A stretch of DNA of 64,000 nt. Source: an uncultured Lachnospiraceae bacterium (GTDB lineage Bacteria; Bacillota; Clostridia; Lachnospirales; Lachnospiraceae). Shown here in pieces: positions 45,836-54,022 of the stretch. The notes beneath the pieces are model-generated. The model was not told the DNA's origin. It saw only the letters and a list, made by a program, of their open reading frames with translations, and did not search any database. The stretch lies in NCBI GenBank assembly GCA_910588125.1, contig CAJUPI010000010.1, forward strand, positions 8,894-72,893, written 5' to 3'. Position 1 is the first letter of the stretch, and the number at the start of each line of letters is the position of its first letter. The translations under genes and the position numbers were made by a program.

Positions 45836-46774
45836 CTAAACCAGTTTGTCTTCGCCAAACATACCAGCAATCTTGTTGGCAATAAACAGGAGAATAATCC
45901 CCACTACCGACTGGAACATGCCGATAGCCGTACCAAGCCCATAGTTGTTGGAGCCAATGCCACGGACATAGGCAAACCAGGAAAGTACCATGGCATGGTC
46001 CTGGACGATACCATTACTGAGAAGCATCTGCCGCTCCATACCTACATTAAGGGCACTTCCGATACTCATGATCAGCAGTACAATGGCTGTCGGTTTCACT
46101 CCTGGTAAAGTAATATGCCAAATCTGCTGGAACCGGTTAGCGCCGTCCACTTTGGCCGCCTCATAAATTCCCTGGTCAATCCCTGCCATCGCTGACAGAT
46201 AGATGATGGCATCCCAGCCAACCTCTTTCCACACATTGATCAGGCACACCACGATCCAGAACATCGGCGAGTTGCTGCTCATCAAATGAAGCCTTGTACC
46301 GCCAAGCATTGTCTCCAGGGGCCCGCCGTCATTTAAAAACATTTTTGCAATACTGGCAATAATAACCCAAGAAACAAAATGAGGCAAATAAGAAACCGTC
46401 TGAGTGAATTTTTTAAATCCCTGCATCCGGATTTCATTCAGCATCAGGGCAAACAGGATCGCTCCTGCCGTTCCCAGCCCGATTCCCAGAATGCTGATAA
46501 AGATAGTGTTTACCATAGTCTGCGCAAACAAACGGTCCGTGAACGCCGTCACAAAGTTGCCAAATCCCACAAATGGCCTTTCCCACACAGACATGGCAAA
46601 GGTCTTTGGCGTTACCTCTTGAAATGCCATAGTCCAGCCCCAGAGGGGTATGTACTTGAAAATGATCAGCCAGATAAGAAACGGAACGGACATCATCAAC
46701 AAAAAACGCTGCTTATACATCAGTTCCCAGCTGAACTTTTCTTTTGTTGCCGGGTTCTTTTTCGGTTTTTTCAT
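45836..46774 (-). CDS. lplB: Oligosaccharide ABC transporter permease, LplB type
   Basis: 312 residues from the chosen Met, six membrane segments. FKYIPLWGWTMAFQ and the EAA loop EAAKVDGANRFQQIWHITLP identify it. I start at MKKPKKNP behind GGGAGGT; an upstream extension in frame runs through promoter and terminator sequence and is not credible. First gene of the transporter transcript, with a strong -10 only about 25 nt upstream of the start. Confidence 0.92.
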   Translation of the reverse strand: MKKPKKNPATKEKFSWELMYKQRFLLMMSVPFLIWLIIFKYIPLWGWTMAFQEVTPKTFAMSVWERPFVGFGNFVTAFTDRLFAQTMVNTIFISILGIGLGTAGAILFALMLNEIRMQGFKKFTQTVSYLPHFVSWVIIASIAKMFLNDGGPLETMLGGTRLHLMSSNSPMFWIVVCLINVWKEVGWDAIIYLSAMAGIDQGIYEAAKVDGANRFQQIWHITLPGVKPTAIVLLIMSIGSALNVGMERQMLLSNGIVQDHAMVLSWFAYVRGIGSNNYGLGTAIGMFQSVVGIILLFIANKIAGMFGEDKLV

Positions 46775-46798
46775 ACCGCTTACCTCCCTCGTTTTTTT

Positions 46799-46827
46799 AT
46801 TATAATTATTATAAAAATCCGGCACAA
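46799..46827 (-). promoter_or_regulatory. Promoter for lplB-lplC-binding protein-GH42-kinase
   Basis: On minus, TTGTGC (46822-46827), 17 nt and a perfect TATAAT (46799-46804). It lies directly downstream of a terminator, so the transporter genes can be transcribed independently of the GH5 genes. Confidence 0.65.
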
Positions 46828-46830
46828 AAT

Positions 46831-46858
46831 AAAAAACCCCGAAATTCAGAGGGGTTTT
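46831..46858 (-). terminator. Terminator directly upstream of the lplB promoter
   Basis: AAAACCCC pairs with GGGGTTTT around a 10-nt loop, followed on minus by TTATTTTG. It is the second of two hairpins insulating lplB from the cell-wall-binding gene. Confidence 0.75.
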
Positions 46859-46888
46859 CCATGAAAATTCTAACATAAAGCAGCAATG

Positions 46889-46943
46889 TCATTAAGTTTA
46901 TCTCTGAGAATCCTCAGCCATGGAAAAAGGAGCGAAAAGAGGC
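46889..46943. repeat. Palindromic repeat family 2, half copy (G)
   Basis: TCATTAAGTTTATCTC then CTCAGCCA and GGAAAAAGGAGCG match the left arm of full-length copy E over about 50 nt; the right arm is absent. It lies about 40 nt past the stop of the cell-wall-binding-repeat gene. Confidence 0.75.
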
Positions 46944-46976
46944 AGGCCACAACCTCCTTTGAGACTATGGCCTGCC
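46939..46976 (-). terminator. Terminator after the cell-wall-binding-repeat gene
   Basis: GGCAGGCCA pairs perfectly with TGGCCTGCC; on minus TCTTTTCG follows. It begins only 6 nt past the stop codon and abuts repeat G. Confidence 0.7.
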
Positions 46977-46982
46977 ACTCTT

Positions 46983-48539
46983 TTAATCCTCATCCGGGCA
47001 TTCTACTGCCACATAATCGGTCACCTCGTAGCGGATTCCCTCTACCTTGACCCTGCCCTTTTTCTTTATCTTGCCGGACTTATTGATCATCACAGCTTCA
47101 CCGGCCCGGATCAACGGTTCTGCTCCGGCTTTCACCACAATTTCTCCGTCCTCCTCCCGAAAATCCTCCTTGTCATAGATATCTCTGTCCATGGGGAAAA
47201 CCTCCCAGCCACCTTCCGAACAAAGCATCACTCCATCCTCTCCATAAACTCGATCCTCCACCAGCGCATTGGTGTAGGCCCATCCTGCTTTATGGAAATG
47301 ATAAGTTTCAGAATCCCCGTCCAGGGAAAGACGAATCCTCTTTCCCTTCGCCATCTGTCCCAAAGTAGCCTCATTCTGGCTCAGATAATAAATTCCTGCC
47401 GGTTTACTGGAGCCTCCCTTTCCGATGACACCGGTATTCTCCAGATAATCAAACTCACTCTCCACGAATGGGCTTCCCCCGGTGTCATTGCCGCCTGTGC
47501 TGATTAGTCCCGTCACCATGCGCCCATGATCATCAAAGAAATACACCTGGCCATCAATTTTTTTCCATCCAAGAACACTGTCGCTGTCCCTGCCTCCCTC
47601 ATTGTACAGATAACCATCCTTCTTGTCACAATAGAACCAGTGAGGATCGCTGCTCTCATCACTGTCCGGATCCGAGGCAAAAAGCCAGCCCTTGGCCATG
47701 ATGCCGGTCACCTTGTCGTAATAACGGTTCACGCCAAAATTTTTTCCATCTTCCTCTTCATCTCCGTTCGGATTATCCGGATGTACTGCCGGGGCCCAGC
47801 CGGTGATCATCACACCGTTCTCGTCAAATCCGAATCTCTGGCCGTTTTCAATCTCACATTCGTCCGATCGCTTCATTTTGCCATCCCAGCCAAAATAAAA
47901 CATTTCATAGCCGTCATACACCTTCGTGGGATCGGTCAGTATCTCGTCCTCATCATCCGGCGGTATCAGATACTGCCACTGGGTATGTACATACCCCTCA
48001 TTTTCATCTCCCAGATAATAAATATCATAGTTCCCGTCATGGTTCTCAATCTTCTGCCAGCCAGTCAGCATATGGCCATCACTGTCAAAAAAGTATTTTT
48101 GCAGCTCTCCCGATTTATCCCGGATATGATAGGCATGATTTTCCTTTCGTTTTGCACTGCCATCTGCCCCGATATAATACCAGACAGTATCCACCTCCTG
48201 GTCACAAATCTCCTCCGCATTCGACTGGGACGCCCAGCGGTTCGTGACACGCACGCCGTTTTTATCTACATAATAGAGCTTATTCCCGTTTTCGATGATC
48301 CGATCCGTGGCCATATAGCCTTCCTCATCCAGATAATATCGGTTCCGATCTGCCCCGCGGATCCAGGTGTCTGTTTTTCGCTCTCCACTGGAATCCAGGT
48401 AGAACCAGCGCCCATCCTCTTCCTGCTGCCAGCCACGGTTTTTCACCTCTTCTTCCTCTGCAAAAGCAGGAAAGATTGTGGCGACAGACAGCAGACTTAT
48501 CATCCATACCGCACAAATCTGCCGTATCTCTCTTTTCAT
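46983..48539 (-). CDS. Secreted protein with cell-wall/choline-binding-type repeats
   Basis: 518 residues. A signal peptide ends near AFA (26), then many aromatic-glycine repeats of the CW_binding type (GWQQEEDGRWFYLDSSG, NRYYLDEEGYMATDRI, KLYYVDKNGVRVTN, VYFFDDHGRMVTG). The C-terminal 90 residues carry no repeat. No catalytic domain is visible. It follows the GH5 gene by 21 nt with AGGAGGGG ahead of its ATG, so it is made alongside the glucanase. It may tether the enzyme or substrate at the cell surface; that is inference. Confidence 0.8.
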   Translation of the reverse strand: MKREIRQICAVWMISLLSVATIFPAFAEEEEVKNRGWQQEEDGRWFYLDSSGERKTDTWIRGADRNRYYLDEEGYMATDRIIENGNKLYYVDKNGVRVTNRWASQSNAEEICDQEVDTVWYYIGADGSAKRKENHAYHIRDKSGELQKYFFDSDGHMLTGWQKIENHDGNYDIYYLGDENEGYVHTQWQYLIPPDDEDEILTDPTKVYDGYEMFYFGWDGKMKRSDECEIENGQRFGFDENGVMITGWAPAVHPDNPNGDEEEDGKNFGVNRYYDKVTGIMAKGWLFASDPDSDESSDPHWFYCDKKDGYLYNEGGRDSDSVLGWKKIDGQVYFFDDHGRMVTGLISTGGNDTGGSPFVESEFDYLENTGVIGKGGSSKPAGIYYLSQNEATLGQMAKGKRIRLSLDGDSETYHFHKAGWAYTNALVEDRVYGEDGVMLCSEGGWEVFPMDRDIYDKEDFREEDGEIVVKAGAEPLIRAGEAVMINKSGKIKKKGRVKVEGIRYEVTDYVAVECPDED

Positions 48540-48560
48540 TTTCCGCTCTCCCCTCCTGAA

Positions 48561-51500
48561 TTAATCCAGATCTATGTCGTATCCAAAACCATCGGTCTCC
48601 AAAATATCCTCCGGATCGAAAATTAAAATCATCTGTTCAATCCAATACCCTACTGCATCCAGATCAAAATACAACACTGGGAAGTCTTCCGAATCCTCTT
48701 TTTTTGCCCATTCGATCATACGGCCAATCGCATTTCTTTCAGCCGGGGCAAATTCATACTCTCTCTGGCTCTCAGGCTCAACCGGAAGCTTCTTTGTCAC
48801 AGCCTTCCAGCCGTCAAAAGCTGTGTTCGAAGAAGTTGCCCTGGCCTCGGCAGATTCCTCATATTCTTTCCAGTCAGCAGAGGTTGCGATGCGCAAAATT
48901 CCTTTTTGGCCGCCGTTTTCTTCTTTCATAGAATCGCTGACCGTGTATTCCATTCCAACCGGTACATTCATTACTGGCAGACGGAACAAGTTCTTACCCA
49001 ATTTCACGGCTTCCTCCACAGCAGGAAGCAGATGGTTTCCAGCTACCTGAGAAACCAGAACAACCTTCTTAACCTCCACTTTCCAATCGGCGTTACTCCA
49101 GTTCCCATAATGGTTGAGATTCACTTCACCAACACCATTTGACGGTCCGCCACAGTCTTCAAAACAGATATAATAGCCTTCCTCATCATTGCCTGTAATA
49201 AGCTCGTCAAAGCCCTTCTGCCGCCAGCCGTCATTCCACCAGCCGGCTACCGAGCCATCTGTCAGAGTAACTTCTTCTGACAGATAAATCTTCAGAGCAC
49301 AGGTTTCCTCACCGTCTGTCTGATCTTCTATCGCTTCCCCGCTGAATATTACCTTGCCGGTCCAATCGGCAGAAAGCCCTGCCAAGCTGCCAGAATCCAG
49401 TGCTTCCTCTATGATTTGAATATCTTTAATGATACAGCTTTCGGCTGAAGCATCATCGCTTAATTTTACCGTTACTTTATTATTTTGAGGATTTCCGATT
49501 ACAACTGCCTGGCACTCTCCGCCATTGTCATTAGAAAACTCCCCTACTATCGTAACTCCGCTATGGGACGCATCCTTCAATTCCACTTCGCCTTTGTAGC
49601 CGGCTTCTGCTGTAAAAGTAATTTCCATTCTCACCGGATTGCTTCCCAGGACTCCTTCTGTGTCATACTTTGCAAGATTGATTTCTGCCGTCTCTCCCTT
49701 TACGATATTATCCGTCTCACCAGGGTCTTCTCCTGCTTCCTTCTTCACTGCCACCAGCTTCTTAATCGTCAGGGACGGGGCCGGATTCTCATCCCACCAG
49801 GACATCAACAGACCAAAGCTGCTCAAGCTGCCACAATCTGCCCAAATGAAATCTCCATCAGCATCGCTGTCCGTTTCCCAGTCTGCACAGGCAAATTCTG
49901 CTCCGTTTACCTTCAGGGCGATTCCACTGTTTTTGATGTCATCACCTGAGAAAGAGTAATACACTTTTACTCCTGCCCGCTCTCCCGTCACGGCCGCCTC
50001 TACTGCCTGATCAATAACTGCCTGCGGAAATGCCACGCTGCCCATGGAACCGATTTTTGCCAGGGCAGAATCATCTGCCGGTTCTATCGTAATCTCTTCC
50101 ACCTCGAATTTTCCGGTCACATCCTCACTCTGGACCGCCTCTATTTTGAGGATATCCTCTGTACTTACCACAGCAGTCAAAACGGGATCTGGTGTATGCC
50201 AGGCAGTGGTTCCGCTGCTCATCGCTGACAGTACATAGCCATCCTGACTCGAAAGAGACACTTCTGCCATTGCCGTACCCTCTCCTTCAAACCGCCGTAC
50301 CTTAACCGTAATTTTTGCCAGGCTTCCTGAAGCAATGCCTGACTGCTCCAGCAGATCCTTTAACGCATAATCCCTTACTTCTCCGGCGTTCATGGTAAAG
50401 GACGAAAACTCCTCTTTCTGTTCTGCTGTCTTTACCACCACCAGCTTCTTCACTGCCAGGGACGGAGCCGGATTCTCATCCCACCAGGACATCGACAATC
50501 CTAAATCCCTCAAATTCCCGCAGTCTGCCCAGATATATGCTCCTTCTCCATCACTGCCCGTCTCCCAGTCCGCACAGGCAAGCTCTGTGCCGTTTACCTT
50601 CAGGGCGATTCCACTGTTTTTGATATCATCGCCTGAGAAAGAGTAATATACCTTCACTCCTGCCCGTTCTCCCGTCACAGCTGCTACCTTTGCCTCATCG
50701 ATAACAGCCTGAGGGAGTGCCACGCTTCCCATGGAACCGATTTCTGTCAGAATATCTGCCGTCACCGGCTCTACCGTAATATTCTCTATCTCGAAATCTC
50801 CCGCCACATCTTCACTCTGTGCCGCGCTGATCTTTAAGACATCCTCCTGGTTTACCACTGCGGTCAGAATCGGATCCGGCGTATGCCAGGCAGTGGTTCC
50901 GCTGCTCATCGCTGACAATACATAGCCTTTTCGATCCGTGAGAGACACTTCTGCCGTGGCCGTAGCTGCCGCATCAAGCCGCCGCACCTTAACCGTAATC
51001 CTTGCCATGCCTCCGGAAGCAATCCCCGCCTGTTCCAGCAGATCCTTTAATGGGTAATCTACGGACTCCCCTGCTTTTACCAGAACCGGGCTAAATGGAT
51101 TTTCTTCCTCCTGCTCTATTACTATCACCTTGGTGATAGTAAATCCATCTTGCAGCTCCCACAAATTAAACCATACCTTATTGGCAGAAGCTTCGTATTT
51201 CTCTTTGGGAATAAAGATATACATTCCACCATCGTCGTTTTTGACGGTCCAGTCTTTTCCTTCCATACCGTCATCCCAGCCCATATCATTGACAAATAGT
51301 TTTCCGCCAAATTTCTCAGCCTTAAAGTCTTTGTCCTCTGTGGTAAAATAAATTTTTATCCCCTCCGGCTCACTTCCGTCATAATTTTGAACCGTCATCG
51401 CTTCTCTGCTGAAGTTTGTGATTCCTCCCTGCATTTTCTGCAATACATTCGGATCGTCCTCTTCCTCCAGCACCTCTACATAGATCCCCTTTATCAGAAT

Positions 51501-53822
51501 ATCACTGCCGCTGCTGTTTTTCAAATTGACTGCCACATCCTGCTTTCGCGGCGCTCCACTGATAGATGCCCCGGCGGTATTATCATTCTCCTCACTGCCC
51601 AAGGTGCTGCTGAAGCTCACGCCGTTTGCTTTGTACATATGAACACTCACATCTTTAACCGGCAATCCTTCTGGATTCTCGACTGCAAATGTGACTTTAA
51701 GCTTCTGGTTCTTATTCCGGTCTCCCGAAACCCCGGCAATTTTCATCAAATCATCCCAGGTATAAGACAGCTCTTCTCCATTCTTCACCAGAATCGGATC
51801 CTGGTTTCCCTTCTCAATGACCTCGCATCTCATGGCAAAGCGGAAATAGGAACGTTTGTTCCCGGTTACCCATAATTTCACTACCATGGTATTCTGCGCC
51901 GGAATAAATACAAACTCCTGTTTGTTGCCCCCGAAACCATTATCCTCCAAACCGGGAATTTCGATAGCGCCAGAAGCCCAATCGTCTGTCAGAGGATAGA
52001 TCGTCAGACGAATCTTGTCTCCCAGTTCAAAGCCGTCATACAGCTCCTTAATATTCACTGTACAGCTATAGCCATCCTTATTCAGGCCATCCAAGCTATA
52101 GGGATATGCTTTTACCTCCCTCTCGCCGTACTGGTTTCCACTTCCGCCCGGATTTGTTCCGTGGTTCGGACGGCCGTTTCCGCCTCCGCCACCGCCTCCT
52201 CCGCCGCTGTTCGTGTAGGGGCCAGCCGTATTGACATTTTCTCCTTCTGCATAGAGAATCGTTACCCGGCCATTTTCAAAAGCAAGATCGCTGACCCGGT
52301 TGCCGCCTTTGGATTCGTCAGTCCACCACAAAAAGATACCCAGACGGTCGCCGAGCCGCCCTCGTTCTTCCTCGGTGAACATGTAAGTCACCTCGTCGAA
52401 CACACTGTTGAACTGATATTGCGGTGTGTTGTCGTAGCCGTCAATCCAGATTCCGCCGCCGCCATAACTGTCCCAGTCACTGGAACATATCAGGCTGAAC
52501 TTCACTCCCAAAATTTTGGAGGGATCATAGGAGGCCAGCGATACCCATCCTCCGGGGCTGATGGGAAGCTGTACTTCTTTATAATTAGTAATAGACAGAT
52601 CCTTTCTGGCAATCTGCCCGCTGGCCTTTTTCTGAGCCAGCTCTGCATAATTGGCACGAATCTGTGCATCGTAGAATTCTCCGCTGTTCCGTTCAATAAA
52701 TTTCATGTCGCCGGCATTGCTGGTATCCCAGAGTACCGGACACATGCCATATTCCATGATAATTTCCGGAACCTTTTTCACATAGTCACGGATACTCTGT
52801 TTTTCTTTATTATCTTCCGTCAAAACTCCATATTCGCCGATAATTACCGGCACTCCTTTACCCAGGAAGTTGTTGGCCAGCATATCAAAATGTTCTCTCA
52901 CTGCCGCAATATCTTCCTCACTGCCCCAGGTAGTCACCGGCTCGCACCAGTCCACATTATGCTCTGCCACCGCAAAGGGCGAGGGACTATAATAATGGAT
53001 GGACAGTATACAGCGCCCGGCCGGATCCTCCGGCATATGGTAACGTCGATCACATGTCTGTTTGATATCGGTGTTAAAACCCGGAATCAGCAAATGACGT
53101 CCGGCATTATTTCCGCCTGTCGCCCGCACCGTATCCACAAAAAGCTGATTTAAATGATTCAAAAGTTCATACTGCCTGGACTTACTTGAGGCAGCCGGAA
53201 ATTCCACCTCATTCATCCCTTCAAAGATCAGGTGATCTCCATAACCCGCAAAATTAGTGGCGATTTGATTCCACACTGCCGCATATTTTCTGGAAGTGCT
53301 ATCAAAATCCGTGACGATATTGCGCACCCAGGAATTATCCGCAGCACCGCTGTCATGATGAATGTTCAAAATCACATACATATCCTCTTCCATGCACCAG
53401 TCCACTACTGTCTGCACTGCGGACATATACCCAGGATCAATCTGGTTATTGCCGTCAATCCACTTTGCCCAGCTGACAGGCAGACGAATGGTCTTAAAAC
53501 CTGCCTGATGTACCTTCTGGATAAAATGCTTGGAAACCGGATCATTATTCCATGCCCTCTGATACTCCCAGGGATCATCAATCGTAATCCAGGAGCCAAT
53601 GCTGTCAAAGGTATTGCCGATGTTGTATCCCAGCCCCATATCATCTACGATCTGCCAGGACGTCATGTTTTCACGGACAATACCGTTTTTCCCATAGCTT
53701 TCCGCATGGGCCGGGAATACCAGCCCCTGCATGCAGGTAGTCACGGTCAGTACCGCTATCAATACCCGGGCTGTCACTCGCTTTAAGTGGTCTTCCCATC
53801 TTGTTTTGAAGTGCTTCTTCAT
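48561..53822 (-). CDS. Very large secreted GH5 endoglucanase with multiple accessory modules
   Basis: 1753 residues. Signal peptide to about 40 (FPAHA), then a GH5 catalytic domain (about 50-385): GLGYNIGNTFDS, NIHHD, acid/base Glu205 in FEGMNEVEF, nucleophile Glu330 in VIIGEYGV. A module at 408-530 is followed by a Gly/Asn-rich linker (538-564) containing nine or more Gly in a row, then several beta-rich modules (about 570-690, 690-910, two tandem 229-residue copies at about 912-1365, and more to the acidic C-terminus). I see no dockerin, SLH or sortase signal. Substrate is probably cellulose, mixed-linkage glucan or xyloglucan. GGGGAGG precedes the ATG; the regulator gene lies upstream. Confidence 0.9.
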   Translation of the reverse strand: MKKHFKTRWEDHLKRVTARVLIAVLTVTTCMQGLVFPAHAESYGKNGIVRENMTSWQIVDDMGLGYNIGNTFDSIGSWITIDDPWEYQRAWNNDPVSKHFIQKVHQAGFKTIRLPVSWAKWIDGNNQIDPGYMSAVQTVVDWCMEEDMYVILNIHHDSGAADNSWVRNIVTDFDSTSRKYAAVWNQIATNFAGYGDHLIFEGMNEVEFPAASSKSRQYELLNHLNQLFVDTVRATGGNNAGRHLLIPGFNTDIKQTCDRRYHMPEDPAGRCILSIHYYSPSPFAVAEHNVDWCEPVTTWGSEEDIAAVREHFDMLANNFLGKGVPVIIGEYGVLTEDNKEKQSIRDYVKKVPEIIMEYGMCPVLWDTSNAGDMKFIERNSGEFYDAQIRANYAELAQKKASGQIARKDLSITNYKEVQLPISPGGWVSLASYDPSKILGVKFSLICSSDWDSYGGGGIWIDGYDNTPQYQFNSVFDEVTYMFTEEERGRLGDRLGIFLWWTDESKGGNRVSDLAFENGRVTILYAEGENVNTAGPYTNSGGGGGGGGGNGRPNHGTNPGGSGNQYGEREVKAYPYSLDGLNKDGYSCTVNIKELYDGFELGDKIRLTIYPLTDDWASGAIEIPGLEDNGFGGNKQEFVFIPAQNTMVVKLWVTGNKRSYFRFAMRCEVIEKGNQDPILVKNGEELSYTWDDLMKIAGVSGDRNKNQKLKVTFAVENPEGLPVKDVSVHMYKANGVSFSSTLGSEENDNTAGASISGAPRKQDVAVNLKNSSGSDILIKGIYVEVLEEEDDPNVLQKMQGGITNFSREAMTVQNYDGSEPEGIKIYFTTEDKDFKAEKFGGKLFVNDMGWDDGMEGKDWTVKNDDGGMYIFIPKEKYEASANKVWFNLWELQDGFTITKVIVIEQEEENPFSPVLVKAGESVDYPLKDLLEQAGIASGGMARITVKVRRLDAAATATAEVSLTDRKGYVLSAMSSGTTAWHTPDPILTAVVNQEDVLKISAAQSEDVAGDFEIENITVEPVTADILTEIGSMGSVALPQAVIDEAKVAAVTGERAGVKVYYSFSGDDIKNSGIALKVNGTELACADWETGSDGEGAYIWADCGNLRDLGLSMSWWDENPAPSLAVKKLVVVKTAEQKEEFSSFTMNAGEVRDYALKDLLEQSGIASGSLAKITVKVRRFEGEGTAMAEVSLSSQDGYVLSAMSSGTTAWHTPDPVLTAVVSTEDILKIEAVQSEDVTGKFEVEEITIEPADDSALAKIGSMGSVAFPQAVIDQAVEAAVTGERAGVKVYYSFSGDDIKNSGIALKVNGAEFACADWETDSDADGDFIWADCGSLSSFGLLMSWWDENPAPSLTIKKLVAVKKEAGEDPGETDNIVKGETAEINLAKYDTEGVLGSNPVRMEITFTAEAGYKGEVELKDASHSGVTIVGEFSNDNGGECQAVVIGNPQNNKVTVKLSDDASAESCIIKDIQIIEEALDSGSLAGLSADWTGKVIFSGEAIEDQTDGEETCALKIYLSEEVTLTDGSVAGWWNDGWRQKGFDELITGNDEEGYYICFEDCGGPSNGVGEVNLNHYGNWSNADWKVEVKKVVLVSQVAGNHLLPAVEEAVKLGKNLFRLPVMNVPVGMEYTVSDSMKEENGGQKGILRIATSADWKEYEESAEARATSSNTAFDGWKAVTKKLPVEPESQREYEFAPAERNAIGRMIEWAKKEDSEDFPVLYFDLDAVGYWIEQMILIFDPEDILETDGFGYDIDLD
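49712..51085 (-). repeat. Tandem 687-bp internal duplication in the GH5 gene
   Basis: Two successive modules of 229 codons are almost the same, e.g. YVLSAMSSGTTAWHTPDP and GVKVYYSFSGDDIKNSGIAL occur in both. The first copy is about 51085-50399, the second about 50398-49712. Matching points such as GTATGCCAGGCAGTGGTT lie exactly 687 bp apart. The modules look like new or divergent carbohydrate-binding units. Confidence 0.85.
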
Positions 53823-53950
53823 GTTGCCTCCCCTTTCTTAAAATAATTAGTTTTAATACTCCTAGGACTATTGTAACATTCTCCCCATGATAGAAAACAC
53901 CCGAAAAAATGAATCTGAATTTCCAAAATTTTAGAGATTTCTAAAAAAAC
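53823..53950 (-). promoter_or_regulatory. GH5 gene leader region
   Basis: The minus strand has TACAAT about 55 nt from the start, with no good -35, in an AT-rich stretch. An activator-dependent promoter would fit the adjacent AraC-type regulator. No defined operator is visible. Confidence 0.3.
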
Positions 53951-54003
53951 GAGGGCGCCACAAAATAAGTCATTCGCCATTTTCCTTATTTTGCAACACC
54001 CTC
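53951..54003 (-). repeat. Palindromic repeat family 1, minimal copy (D) acting as terminator
   Basis: 53 bp. GAGGGTGTTGCAAAATAAG pairs with CTTATTTTG...GCGCCCTC around a 15-nt loop. On minus it runs straight into GTTTTTTTAG, so it is a textbook intrinsic terminator 19 nt past the regulator stop. The arms are the same as those of copies A-C with the interior removed. Confidence 0.85.
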
Positions 54004-54022
54004 ATTCTATATCTCACTTTTT

